Of a stretch of 34,147 bases of DNA, positions 19,195 through 30,452 are shown in pieces. Both the position numbers and the translations under genes were made by a program. Position 1 is the first letter of the stretch. Each line of letters begins with the position of its first letter. The DNA is from Gnetum montanum (Eukaryota; Streptophyta; Gnetopsida; Gnetales; Gnetaceae). Under the pieces are notes generated by a model. The model saw nothing but the letters and a program-made list of their open reading frames with translations, did no database searches and had not been told where the DNA came from. The stretch covers positions 9,974 through 44,120 of the forward strand of contig MNCI01028379.1 in NCBI GenBank assembly GCA_015680685.1, written 5' to 3'.

Positions 19195-20620
19195 GTGAGT
19201 TTGGCTAGTTTCTATAGAAGATTCATTAGAAATTTTAGTCACATTTCATGGCCTATGATTCCTTATTCAAGTAAGATTTCAAATTTTGTATGGGATGATG
19301 CCAAAGAGAGATATTTTTTAAAATTGAAGAAGAAGATTTGTAGTGCTTTGATTTTGCTAATTTTAAACTTCTCCAAGCTTTTTGAAGTGGATATGGATGC
19401 AATTGGGCTTGCTATTGAAGGTATGATTTCTCAAGAGGTATGCCAATTGCATTATTTTATAATAAAATGAATAAATCAAGAAAAAATTATCATATATATA
19501 AGAAGGAATTATTGTTATACTTCGAGCTATCAAGCAATAGAGACATTACTTTTGATGAGTTATCATTTTGTTGGTCGTGATATCGTAGCCTATCTCCTCA
19601 TCTATAAATAAGAGGTAGATAGATCTAGTAGGAAGTTTTTGGAATTTATTTTAAGTGTTTAGTTTTAAGTAGTTCTTCCCTTAACCCTTTCCTCCTAGTG
19701 CATGCCCGCAGTGTGGTGATTGTAATTGTACGACATCCTTATTCAAGTGTGACGTACTTGGACACACACATGACCAGCAATATAGATCGAGATTACTTCA
19801 TCATTGTAGCATTCACTTAGCTTATTTATTTATTTATTTATTTAATTGTTATTTACTACTTTCCTAGTTAATATCTCTCTACCCTTATCTCCTAGCAACA
19901 TGAAATGAGTACGACTTAATCACGAGCATTCAAGTGTGACTACTTGGTAACCCAGTAGCGTACTTTGGGCATGCACTTGGTAATCCCAGTGGTAGTTATG
20001 CACGAGGTCCAAGATGTGTATAGATGATTAAGGAATAGATGCTCATTGCACTTAGGCTAGTTAGACTCTCCCTCCCTCTCCTAGTTAGTCAATATTATTT
20101 ACCATCATACCCAAGAGTAGCATTAGTGTAGGAACACAACATACACCTCACTCTGGACTAAACCATACATGACAAAGCTAATACTAATCTAGGTGGGAAG
20201 ATTGCAAACTACGATCTAAGAGTAACTATCTAGATACCACAACTAGCCCATCTGCAGAGTTCAACAGGATCATGCATGAGATGCTCGTATTCATATGGTT
20301 GAGTGTAGGGGTACCTCACCACTCATCAACTTTCTTGGATCTAAATTTCATTTATGAACTAATCATAGAGTACTATAAAATTAAATGCTAAGTATACGAA
20401 ATGGGTAAAATAATTATAAGGTTTTTATTTTAATTTAAAACATGAACATGGAAAGTCAAATGTTATTACTAATGATTTGTCTATAATTCATATTGCTCAT
20501 TCTTGCATAGAAGTTAATGGTTTTGAGTCTTTTACTTAATTTTTCTCTAATGATACTCCTTTTTGTGGTACTTGAAAAGAGTTAAATTATCCATTATTAA
20601 GAAGGGCTGATAAATGAAAT
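19195..20620 (+). pseudogene. RNase H region of element D, interrupted by a solo LTR
   Basis: The piece at 19195-19470 is open for 91 codons: SLASFYRRFIRNFSHIS, NFSKLFEVDMDAIGLAIEGM (the usual FEVECDASGVGIG), then YKKELLLY. At 19552 the frame enters the solo LTR and resumes at 20329/20334 with residues such as FHLRTNHR. Excising the LTR and one ACTTT copy leaves the frame continuous across the insertion point. Beyond about 20500 the sequence is a decayed linker until element C interrupts it at 20622. Confidence 0.8.
19548..20333 (+). mobile_element. Solo LTR (19553-20328) with exact ACTTT duplications
   Basis: TGATGAG at 19553 to CACTCATCA at 20328 (776 bp), flanked by ACTTT at 19548-19552 and 20329-20333. 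TATA TCTATAAATAAG is at 19601-19612, only about 48 bp from the LTR start, so U3 is much shorter than in E and has one GATATC. The body matches the E-type LTR (CCCGCAGTGTGGTG, CAATATAGATCGAG). No internal element sequence remains. This is the usual product of LTR-LTR recombination. Confidence 0.92.
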
Positions 20621-20621
20621 G

Positions 20622-21424
20622 TGATGGGACATGATATCGCATGGGCCGTGATATCACGTCTTCTCCTGCGATATCACGTACTTGATATCGTAGTGTGCTG
20701 CCAAATCTACAAATAAGAGGTGGCTCTCCCTTATTTCTCCATCTAGATCTAGACTGTAGCCAAAATCATATAGTTTTTCCATTCTAGAGTTAGAGTAATT
20801 TCCATGTGCCTACAGTAGGAGTCCCAAAGTGAATGGATCTTTATTCGAGAAAATATTGTACCTGAGCACAAGTTTGTGTACGGAAATAAAGATGAACTTT
20901 TGGATAAACCTTGCAGTGCATGGACTAAGCTAAATAGGATTTTAATTATTGTTAATTTTTTAAATTCTTTATTAGTCAAATAATCTTTCTCAATGCTCAA
21001 CACTCCTAGTTAAGTGCATTTAGTATGACCGCTTCGAGCATGTGCGTTACACTTGGTAATCCCAGTAACGAATAGCATTTGGTAATCCAAGAAGGTTGCA
21101 TTGCTTCAGGTTGTGAATGGAAAGTGGAAATGGATATTGATGCTAGGCATTAGAACTTAGTTATTTAAAGTTAGTTACTTAGTCTCTTCACCCTTTCTCT
21201 CATTAGCATAGGAGATAAAACATAAAAGGCATAAAAATTACATAGCTCAGACTTACTTAATCATACAACCATGACAAATACAAGTAATTTTGGAAAGACA
21301 ACGAATGATTAACCTTAAGTGTTCCATAAGGCGTATAGGCACTTAGTCCACGGAGTTTGACTGGATTGTACATGTAACACTCGTATTTGTATGGTTGAGT
21401 GTAGGGGTACCTCGCCACTCATCA
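20622..21424 (+). mobile_element. 5' LTR of element C (803 bp)
   Basis: TGATGGGACATG...CACTCATCA. Four GATATC palindromes lie at 20632-20690, followed by the TATA-like TCTACAAATAAG (20706-20717; the 3' LTR keeps TCTATAAATAAG). GAAATAAAG near 20883 may be the polyadenylation signal. The body is closer to the X-type LTR (AAACCTTGCAGTGCATGG) than to E. Confidence 0.9.
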
Positions 21425-21444
21425 TTGGTGCCGTTGCCGGGGAC
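21425..21444 (+). other. Primer-binding site of element C (near-perfect tRNA-Asp match)
   Basis: TTGGTGCCGTTGCCGGGGAC directly follows the LTR. It differs from TGGCGCCGTTGCCGGGGA at one position (C to T), the best-kept PBS in the window. Confidence 0.88.
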
Positions 21445-21569
21445 TAAGTTGTTTGTGCGCTAAGTAGAACATAGGAAATCATCCACATCATTGGGAAGCT
21501 TAAATGAACCCTTAGGATTAATCAGAAGAAATTTTAAACAATGGTCAATAGCACATCGACAAGATAACA

Positions 21570-24060
21570 ATGTCTTCTTCTTCTCATAAAAGCACTTCAT
21601 AACCTAGGGATCACACAAGAGACAGTCGATGGTCTAACACACATAACCAAGAACTTCTAGTTCCTCAATAGTATCAGGTAGTGTATACTCATCACGATGA
21701 GTATATACCCAATTTTACCTTTATCCTCCATCAGGAGAAACAACTACGTTGGCAAAACTTGCAAGGTAACATACTGTTACCCCCAGATCGGGTAGTCCTT
21801 AACATGCTCCTTCGTGCTCTTGCATAGATAGGCATGACGTAGCTATACACTGAATACATTGTAGAAGATTATGACATAAGGGATTACCATCCCATAGTGG
21901 TGCAATGTTTAAGGGACTCCAGGTAGGAGAGCTACCATACATCGTTGAAGGGCAAGGGGCCCCATAGCGGTTCACCCGTTATAAGAAAAATTAAGGGTGG
22001 TGAACCTATCTCAATAGGTTCTCCACAAAATGATATTCCCCATCCTAATGAGAGTGAGGAGATGATGTATTAGAACCTTCACTTGATGATACAAAAACCT
22101 AGTTCTGATTCCCATGAACACTATGTGTTCAATGAGGGAACACAAATAAATAATAAGGATGGGCAGTTTGATCGTCATCATGATCGGGGCCGTAGCCCCA
22201 AAGAGAAGGTAGGAAACATCATCATGGTGATGGTTCTCCTTCTTCTTTCCCTTCATCATATCATTCACCCTTTCCTTCCACATCAAGACACAATCACAAA
22301 GAGCACAACTGTGAGGATAAGGGTAAGGATAAGAAAAATGAGAACCCTCGATGAGAGAGTTGAGAGCGAGGACGAGGGCATTCTAGAGAGTTAAAGCATA
22401 AAAGAAGGGAAAGTAGGAAACCACGTAGGCATCATAGACATCATGAGAGATATGATCATGATGAACCCATACTAGTAACCTAGAGTATGTTAGACATTAT
22501 AGAGGTTGTAAGAATACCTACAAGGCACCAAAAAGATCTCTGGATCAAGAGAGTAGACATGAATAATATCTCACGGTTTGAGAGGGGATACAATGTTGAT
22601 CCGCAAAATCACTTATAGGAATTCCACGATGCCTATGCCTTGCAAAATATCAAAAACAAGTGAAAGAAATTAAATTTATTCCCTAGGAAAGTTATAAGAG
22701 AAGTAGAAAGCTGGTACCGGTCCTTGGAACCAAAATCCATTAGGAGGTGGAGTACAATGCTAGAATTGTTTAACGATAAATACCAAACATACTCCAGAGT
22801 GTCCAACTTGTGTAAGAAGATCCAAGGATGGAAGCAGGGTAATCATGAACCCTTGGATGCTGTCATGGGCTGATATTATGGATCGCTATATCATTGGCTA
22901 GGCCATGGTTACGCACAACGAGATCAACTTCACCACCTCGTAGATGGGCTAAGACATGAAACTAGGAGAACCCTTGGAACATATGCCCAAGGGAGATTAT
23001 CAAAACTTAGGTCCCATGAAATTCATTGATTGTTGAAGTAAGTAGCTAAGGAAGAAGGGGAGCTACAAAAATGAGAAAGCGTATAAGAGTACAACTATGA
23101 TCGTTCCTTCCAAAAGAGGGGAGTGAGATTCTACGAGGAGGAGGATGAGTCACGACTCGAAGAGTTGGTGAATAGAAAAACCTTGCCACTTAAAAATTTA
23201 ATAACTAAAGTGTCAGCTAAGGTAAATCAAATATGGAGCTCCTTAGATAGTAAAATTAAAATTGTCCTAAAAATCATAGAGGAGTCTAAGGAGGAGTGAA
23301 GTAGTGATCATGATAAGAAAAAGTGGACAGATTCATACCATTCACGTAACAAGGGTAAGGGAAAAATGACTATTGCTGATGAGGTTGTGGATTCTGAAAT
23401 GCACAATTATGGTGGATGTGAGATCTTCCAATATGACCATCCTAAGGGATGTTTCCAAATAATCTCATATCTGCAAGAGTCCAGGGTGTATGCACTCAAC
23501 CCAAGAATTAACAAATAGCAAGCACCCCAAAGGTTACCTTATCCCCATGTTTACCCAAGGTAGTTCCACCAACTGTTAACATATTATCCAAGTGGAACTC
23601 TACCACAACCTATCAGGCAACACTAGAAGTGGCAACACCCACAGTCATGGGGGATGCCACCGCCTAGGCAACAATACCCTTACAAGCAACCAGATCCATA
23701 TGGCTACTACGTGTAGTAGCTCGTCTCTCCACCTAACTCTATTAGTTAGATGAGTCCACAACATCAATACCTAGCCCAGGAGTATTATAGGACTCCTTCT
23801 CCTATAGGAGACACACCACATACATACCATTCTTCAAATCCATCCACATCTCTTACGTCNGGCTGCGGTTGAGTGGGGAGTTCCCCTTGCATCGTTGGAG
23901 TGGGTGGTAGTGGAACTACCGACGTAAGAGATGTGGATGGATTTGAAGAATGGTATGTATGTGGTGTGTCTCCTATAGGAGAAGGAGTCCTATAATACTC
24001 CTGGGCTAGGTATTGATGTTNTTATGCACGCTCCTCCAATAAATAAGGCTTCGCAGCTCC
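21570..24060 (+). pseudogene. gag: Gag pseudogene of element C
   Basis: Start ATG at 21570 (MSSSSHKSTS), parallel to MPSSHKSNS of X. The N-terminal part has FTFILHQEKQLRWQNLQGNI and LLPPDR as in X. An open piece at 22083-22394 covers the variable Glu/Arg-rich hinge. The capsid core lies at about 22540-23060 with WYRSLEPKSIRRWSTMLELF and KKIQGWKQGNHEPLDAV. The zinc-knuckle position (about 23415) reads GGCEIFQYDHPKGCF, with the second Cys replaced by Phe. The Pro/Gln/Tyr-rich tail follows (23540-23860). Stops and shifts are frequent. The tail is disrupted by an apparent assembly inversion at 23860-24021, so its real sequence is uncertain there. Confidence 0.8.
23760..24020. repeat. 100-bp perfect inverted repeat bounded by Ns (likely misassembly)
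   Basis: 23760-23859 and 23921-24020 are exact reverse complements. A single N stands at 23860 and another at 24021, exactly at the arm ends. The 160-base piece 23861-24020 thus looks like a small contig placed in the wrong orientation beside the contig it should overlap. Confidence 0.9.
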
Positions 24061-24089
24061 CTTCAAACCAACAGTAGAGCTCAACACAT

Positions 24090-24689
24090 ATGGTTATGTT
24101 AACACATATCATTACTGATTGGATCAAGGTAGGCCACCTTCCCAAGAAATTCTCTAACCCTGGAAGCCCCCTAATTTATCTCCAAGTCACTGGGAATGAA
24201 CCTCATAAGGCTCTTCTTAACTCAAGTTCTGGAGTCAACTTAATCTCACGAGAAATGTATAAATCCTGGAACCTGCCTCCACTCAAGAAGAGAAATATTC
24301 AGCTAGAGATGCCTAACTAGTCCATCACTATTCCCTTGGAATTGGTGGAGGACATCATTACCACCATGTGTGTTTGGTCATACCTAGCTGATTTCCTAGT
24401 GATAGAAGTTAATAGTAATAGAGGGGACTTCCCAATTATAATGGGGAGGGCATGGCTCAGCACTATCAATGCATGCCTAGGAATCCACGATGTTTCCTTC
24501 GAAATATCTAAGGAAAACATTTATGGAAAGATCGAGAAGAAGAAAGTTCCATGCATCACATACAGTGACTTAGAGGGTGATGACATGGAGGAATGCTCAG
24601 CATCTCCTACATGCAACTGGTGTGTCCAAGAAACTCAGATACAAAGGTGCCTATATGTAGCAAACACACAACAAGAGAACACCCAATAG
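24090..24689 (+). pseudogene. Retroviral-type aspartic protease remnant of element C
   Basis: In one frame: SPLIYLQVTGNEPHKALLNS, then SSGVNLISREMY, a TAG near 24318, ELVEDIITTMC, and FPIIMGRAWLSTINACLGIH. This matches the Athila/Ty3-type protease (substrate-cleft strand, active-site loop, IILGRPFL flap partner). The active-site D-S-G is replaced by N-S-S (24219-24227); both changes are single G-to-A transitions, so the enzyme is dead. About 75 residues of acidic and Cys-containing tail follow to the TAG at 24687-24689. The domain should lie directly after gag; no RT follows. Confidence 0.78.
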
Positions 24690-26037
24690 TTGATAGCTAA
24701 TCAAGAGAGCAGCCCACCAACATGCATGGAACAAAATAGGGGAACAACTTGCACCCACAATGAAAGCATAGATACATTGGAGTATGAGCATCACCATCTT
24801 CCAACCGTTAACCTGAAAACATCAATTGGGAGAAGTTGGACACTTTTAAGAAATTAAAATAAATGCTCATTATTTTGGATCTCTCCCTTTCAATTTAGTT
24901 TTGGGGGAGATGGCCATCTATGCTAATCATTTGAGGCCCTCAATTCTTTTAATTTTTTTTGTTTTACTCATTTTTCATTTTACACCTTTTTGTTTTACAA
25001 ATTTCTTTAACTTTTTTTGTTTTTGTTTTACAACATCATTTGTACTTTTTATTTTATTTGTGTGTGTATGTGTGTTTCTTATCCATTTTGTTAAGCTTGT
25101 CACACAATAAGTACTCCATGGATGGTAGTATGAACTGTACTCTATTGATTGCTAATGGTTGGTTTTTACCTTCAAGTTATGATGTTGATACTAAGGTATG
25201 GTTCTTTTGATATAATAGGAAATGAGTCCACATCATCCATGTATCCATAGAATTCTATGGTCTCTCTTGGCTTGGAACTATACAGTTCCTTTCTGCAAAA
25301 TAATAAGAACTATCAACGAATTAGTGACTGGGCATTTCTCAAACTAAGGAAGGACTCAAGGATTGAAAAGGGTGTGACTTCAAGGGAACTTGATGCATTT
25401 GATTTTGGCCATTCTCTTGGGTGCTTGAATGTTTTCTTCTTGAGTTTTCTTACTGCTTCTATGTTACCTAATTACCAATAATTTGAGTAAATAACAATAA
25501 AAATAATAAGTCTTTGCATGGTATGGTTCTCATGCAAAAACACAAAAAAAATTATGGGAATTCAAAGCACACCCCTTAGAAGAAATAATCATCTAGGCTA
25601 CAAGAACTAGTTATGGAACTAAAATCAACATGTTCCCTCTAATTAGGGCCCTTCTCGCTTCCTACCTTCTCATCTTTCATTTCGTTGGAATGGTGGTGGC
25701 TCGGAGAAGGCATTCTTGTTACTTTAGGTGGATGGATTGGCCGGATGCATTAATGCGAAGTCACTAGATGTGGTTTTTTTGAGGCTAGACTTGGAATGAG
25801 ATCTACTAAGTCACATTAATCATTAAATACACAAGGGACTGTACACCACCTTGTTCTTGAAATTCCATTTCATCCTCTTCTTTCCATCATTCTTTCTTTG
25901 TTGTTCACCTCATTACTAGTTGTATCATTAGTGTATATTTTGGTTGATGCATTGTTTTCTTCTTGGTAAATTCTTGTGGTTAAGACTTTAACTCTTGTTT
26001 CAAATGACATTCCCAGAGCCTACGGATTCTTTGAATG
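24690..26037 (+). other. Non-coding interior of element C
   Basis: Contains TTTTGGGGGAGATGG (about 24899-24913), an oligo-T/TTTTG-rich stretch (24940-25080) and a TGTGTGTATGTGTGT run near 25060-25075. Open pieces at 25257-25481 (SLGLELYSSFLQNN) show no recognised family. This is where RT, RNase H and integrase would be in an autonomous element. Confidence 0.6.
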
Positions 26038-26092
26038 TGGGGTTGTTAGGGCATTATGGGCATGAGCCTGCTTTGGGGAGGACCCACTGGCA
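26038..26092 (+). promoter_or_regulatory. Conserved non-coding block, copy in element C
   Basis: Counterpart of 11491-11545 in element E: TGTGGGGTTGTTAGGGCATT, GAGCCTGCTTTGGGGAGGAC and CCACTGG. Retention in two diverged elements suggests a role in the transposition cycle. Confidence 0.55.
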
Positions 26093-26426
26093 TTCCTCTT
26101 TGGTGTATCAGTTAATTTATTTCCCTTAAACATTTTGTTCATTTCCATCTTGACATCAATTTCATCAATGTTATAGCTGTCTCTTTTTCTCCATCTTCCT
26201 TATTCCTTTTGTTTCTCCATTCTATTGCTACCAGAGGTTCACAATTAGTCATGGGGGTCCTAGTCCAATTTTTTCAATTTTCTCCTAACCCCTACACCTT
26301 CGATAGTAACCAATATTATATCTCCAAATCCGCATCAGCCACACCAGAACTCAGCCAATGGACCTTTCAGTGAAGCAAGGTATCAACTGCATTTTGATTC
26401 ATTTACCCTTGCTAATATAAGACTGT

Positions 26427-26811
26427 GTTGTGTGTGCAGATGACAATCATACAACAATGGATTGGATATGGAGGGAACACTTCGAATGGATTGGTGCTGA
26501 AGCAGTTACGCAAGGAATGAGATTGATGGCGTGCTTACGGATGGACAACAAAAGGCACAATCTTGGCATTGGCAGTAGCAAACTTCTTCTCTCTTCTCTC
26601 TTCTCTCTCTCAGCTGCTAAATAAGGCCTGATGTCAAATGTATAAAGTGTTCACTCTTGTTATCATGAACACCATTTTTGTCATGTTTTGTAATGATGAT
26701 TCGTTCACATGTCATCCCATTCACCATTAGTTCCATTCGAGTCAATAATTCCATACCTTCCCAATATTTTGTAAGAAACACGAGGATGAGTTTTATTTAG
26801 TCATGCGGGTA
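26427..26811 (+). other. Splice-acceptor-like site, ORF2 remnant region and PPT of element C
   Basis: TGTTGTGTGTGCAG at 26427-26440 resembles the acceptor before ORF2 of E and is followed by ATG. Only a short unrecognised open stretch (to about 26624, ending in TCTC repeats) follows, so ORF2 appears deleted here. The last 100 bases (AATTCCATACCTTCCC...) align with the end of E's interior, and GTCATGCGGGTA (26800-26811) is the polypurine tract. Confidence 0.5.
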
Positions 26812-27641
26812 TGATGGGATGCAATATTGCATCAGCCGCAATATCCCTTATGTGATGTATCATACGCGATATCACGTCTTCTCCTACAATATCGTGTTTG
26901 CGATATCACAGTGCACCGTCAAATCTATAAATAAGAGGCGGCTATCCCTTGTTTCTCCATCTAGATCTAGATCATAGCCAAACTCTTGTAGTTTTTTCAT
27001 TCCAGAGTTAGAGTAATTTCCATGTGCCCATAGTAGGAGTCCCAAAGTGAATGAATCTTTATTCGAGCAAATATTGTACCTGAGCACAAGTTTGTGTACG
27101 AAAATAAAGAAGAACTTTTGGATAAACCTTGCAGTGCATGGGCTAAGCTAAATAGGAATTTAATTATTGTTAATTTTCTAAATGATTTATTAGTCAAATA
27201 ATCTTTCTCAACCCTCAACACTCCTACTTAAGTTCATTTAGTACGACTGCTTCGAGAACATGCATTATGCTTGGTAATCCCAATAACGAATAACGTTTGG
27301 TAATCCTAGAAGGTTGCATTGGTTTAAGGTGTGAACAACAAGTGGGAATAGATACTGATGCTAGGCATTAGAACTTAGTTAGTTAAAGTTAGTTACTTAG
27401 TCTCTTCACCCTTTCTCTCATTAGCATAGGAGATAAAACATAAAAGACATAAAAATCACATACCTCAGACTTACTTAACCATACAACCATGAAAAATACA
27501 AGTAAGTCTAGAAGACAATGAACAATTAACCTTAAGTATTCCATAAGGCTTATAGGCACTTAGTCTATGGAGTTCGACTAGATTGCACATGTAATTCTTG
27601 TATTCATATGGTTGAGTGTAGGGGTACCTTGCCACTCATCA
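26812..27641 (+). mobile_element. 3' LTR of element C (830 bp)
   Basis: TGATGGGATGCA...GCCACTCATCA. The U3 palindromes are decayed (CAATATTGC, CAATATCC) and U3 is longer than in the 5' LTR. TATA TCTATAAATAAG is at 26924-26935. The body aligns with 20622-21424. Confidence 0.9.
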
Positions 27642-27649
27642 AAATTCAT

Positions 27650-28287
27650 ATCATATTAATAATGATATTTTATTTAGCAAATGAGAAATTTTTTTGTTCC
27701 CAAATATGATTTTAGATTCAAGCTTCTTGAAGAAAAGCACAATAGTGACATGACTACACATATGAACAATATAAAATCCCTGTAATTGGAGAGCAAAAAT
27801 TATTTTTGGCTAAGTATGCATAAATATGTGATTAAATTTATGAAGGATTATTATGTTTTCCAAAATTTCAAAGGTGGGAAGAGAATTAATGATTATTCCT
27901 AATCTCTACCAATTCCAAATACTCATTGGAAAATTATTTCTTTGGACTTTATCTGTGGCATTTTAAATAAAACGTTTGGTCATGATTTCATGCTTGTTGT
28001 GAATAAATTTACTAAAATGGCTCATTTCATTACCTATAAGAGGGGTTGTGCTTCTCATATTTCTCATATATTTTCTTAGCTTGTTTTATAATTTCATAAC
28101 ATTCCAATAAATATTATGAGTGATAGGAAGATCAAGTTTAATAGTTTCTTTTGGAGATAACTTTGTAAATTGCTGGAAACCAAGTTGTCATTTTCTCCTA
28201 CTTATCATGCTCAAACTAATGGACAAGATGAAGTAGTAAATAGGTCTTTTTTAAAGATATTAAGTGAGGATCATAGAACTATAAGTG
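27650..28287 (+). pseudogene. Integrase remnant of element D
   Basis: Resumes D after element C. The zinc-binding region is a relic (LLEEKHNSDMTTHM, about 27725-27765). The core follows: PIPNTHWKIISLDFICG (about 27908-27960, the first catalytic Asp in LDF), GHDFMLVVNKFTKMAHFI, NIPINIMSDRKIKFNSFFWR (about 28095-28155, second catalytic Asp) and FSPTYHAQTNGQDEVVNRSF (about 28190-28250, catalytic Glu in QDEVVNR). A few stops interrupt it. The frame is clearly chromovirus-like and breaks off after EDHRT near 28280; no chromodomain was seen. Confidence 0.85.
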
Positions 28288-28292
28288 GGGGT

Positions 28293-28590
28293 GATGAATA
28301 AGTTCCCCAAATCAAAATTTACACCAACAAAAATCACAACCAAATATAGCATAGTTCCCCAACATGGGTAGTCCACACATAGAGGGTAGTTCACTTGCAT
28401 ACCTCCATGAGGATCATTAAAATTAGAAAGAAGGTAGGTTGATGAATAAGTTTCCCAAATTAAAAATTCTTTGAAACAAAGCACATACCATAATTAACAT
28501 TGTTCTCCAACTTGGGTAGTCCACACTTGGAGGGTATTTTTCTACAATAACTATGGAATTTACTACTCTCAAAATATGTTTTGAAGGATA
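28293..28590. repeat. Imperfect tandem duplication, period about 148 bp
   Basis: GATGAATAAGTTCCCCAAAT at 28293 recurs at 28441 with a substitution, and GGGTAGTCCACAC followed by AGAGGGTA or GGAGGGTA recurs at about 28364 and 28511. Two diverged units, beginning where element D's integrase breaks off. It does not match the LTRs of this window. Confidence 0.75.
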
Positions 28591-30452
28591 CCACACCATG
28601 TACCAACTCTAAGCTCTACTCTAGAGTGATTTTATGCAATGAATCCACTCAACCCTACAAGGTCTGAACAAGCTTAGAATGTGATTTCTAGGATCCCATA
28701 ACCTTTACAACTTGAGCTCTACTCTGGAGTATTATGGTGCTACACCAACACTCAAACCCAAAGGACCCCAACAAGCTCAAGTAATATGCCTTCCCACAAA
28801 AAGCACATCAACCCCATAGGGAAACTAAAGAAAAAAACAATTATAAGGAAAGAATGCAACTAAATTTTTTGGTACTTGTACTTTGAGGTATAGCTCACTC
28901 TGACCACTTACAATAGATAAAAGATAGTACAATGAGTAATAATAATAAGACAATGATGTATACAATGATTTCTTGATAACCTTAAAAATTGATTAAAAGC
29001 ATTAAAGAATGAGTTCCAGAAATGTGTACAAGAAATGCCCATGGGAGAGCCAAAGGGGGATTCACTGGGGCAAGAGTCAAAGCTCATTGAAGGTAATGTG
29101 ATCTACTCCATGATCTAGGTGTTTATCCACTTCTAATGCCTTTGAACCTCCTCTACTATAAACTAGAGATCTGGAAATTTGGTCACTACTAGGGGGTGAG
29201 AAGAGTGGGGAATTTGGCAACCAGAATGCTCCATGTTGGGAATTGGAGATCCAAAAAATATAACATTGAAACCAAAAAACCACAAGTCATAGGGGGGTAA
29301 AAAAGTAGGTAATAGTGCTACTAGGGTTCCATGTTAGGAGGCTCTAAGAAGCTATGTTTTGCAAGTGTTGCAAGAGCTCTTAAAAGCCAAAGGTACTATA
29401 ATGTTGAAAATGCCAAAGTGTATAACCTCAAAAGGGTGTTGGGGTTTTGATTTTTTAGGTTTTTGGCCATGAGTTTTGCTGCAAATTATCTGATAGATTG
29501 GTTGCAAATTTCTACCATGCTCAAGGGGGATGGGTGCCCAAATTTGGGGGTTTACTATGTATAGTAAGTGCTAAATACGCATGGCCAATTTGTTTACTGT
29601 AAATAGTAATGGAAGCACACCTTCTACGGTGGAGGTAGATCTTCTATGATAAAGTGCATGGTCAACCTTAAAGTCATTGGAGTTTTGAAATTCTAATCAT
29701 GTTACTTTCATGTTGGGGGCATGTAGTTTCTATGCTATGGATGAAGCCTCTATGCTAGGAGTAAAGTTTCACACTAAGGGGTAAAATATACATGTTGGGA
29801 AGGAAGGTTTCCATGTTCAGGGGGAAGGTTTTACCCCTCCATGCTAAGGGTAGGTGAGGTTTACNTAGTTTGGGAATGAAGCTTTGTCCATTTAGAGGCA
29901 TTTTTCAACCACAAAGGTATGAAATATGTGAGATTGCCTCTCATGAGTTTCAATATTCACATTTACAATGAAGTTTTTCCTCAGGTTTCATTGGGTGAAG
30001 GCTACATGATGAAAAAATGGTTACAACATGCAAATTTTTGTGGTGTTTCATTATTGAATTAAATTAAGAAACTAATGCTTAAATCTATTTTGGTAATAAC
30101 AGTAATTATGGTTGATGTGAAACAAATGCTTTATGGAATATGAATAATTACTATAAGAGAAATATAGTGGAATTCATAACTAGTACATTATTGTAGAAAA
30201 AAATATCATTACATTCATGTATGGCCTTAAAATTTATAAGAAATGATTAGGGTCATACTTAGGATATTCTAAAATTTATTCCTCATTATAAAAAAGAATA
30301 AAAATAAAGAAAATAATGATGAATTAGAGCTAAAATAATGTACATTTACCCCTCAACTGATGATGAAGTAAAAATATTTATGTTACTTTTAAATTTTATT
30401 TTCATGCTGAAAATAAAGTATCATTATGCACTAATATTAATAGTCCCTTTTT
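28591..30452. other. Unrecognised AT-rich DNA; no supported gene
   Basis: No long ORF and no LTR recognised. There are short inverted motifs (TTTACTATGTATAGTAA near 29552, TTTACTGTAAATAGTAA near 29594) and an N at 29865 marking an assembly gap. It may be decayed transposon DNA or an intron. Confidence 0.5.

Larger units (their letters stand above)
20622..27641 (+). mobile_element. Element C: non-autonomous gag-protease LTR retrotransposon nested in D
   Basis: 5' LTR 20622-21424, PBS, gag, protease, T-rich spacer, conserved block, acceptor-like site, PPT, 3' LTR 26812-27641. Flanks are AAATG (20617-20621) and AAATT (27642-27646), a duplication with one change. RT, RNase H and integrase are missing. 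Where E has ORF2, C has only about 200 bp after the acceptor. The two LTRs differ by roughly 7-8 percent outside U3 by eye, so the copy is not young. Confidence 0.9.
17041..28287 (+). mobile_element. Element D: old chromovirus-like Ty3/gypsy element with two nested insertions
   Basis: Degenerate gag, PR, RT, RNase H and integrase occur in the order of Ty3/gypsy. Removing the solo LTR (19553-20328) and element C (20622-27641) leaves about 3.4 kb of colinear coding remnant. The integrase and RT wording (for example SDRKIKFNSFFWR and RIRLGDEWKMTFK) is that of plant chromoviruses of the Reina/Tekay/Galadriel kind. The LTRs of D itself were not found. Colinearity ends near 28287. Confidence 0.8.

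Noticed and set aside
20747-21003. Minus-strand ORFs in LTRs of C (also at 26997-27221)
   Set aside because: Conserved only because they overlap LTR sequence; no Met-started family match, and they run antisense to the element.
23760-24020. Biological hairpin or MITE
   Set aside because: Single Ns at the exact arm ends make a misoriented contig far more likely.
24959-25210. Phe-rich 83-codon ORF in element C
   Set aside because: It is translation of an oligo-T spacer, not a protein.
29077-29283. 68-codon minus-strand ORF
   Set aside because: Short, no recognised motif, in AT-rich DNA.
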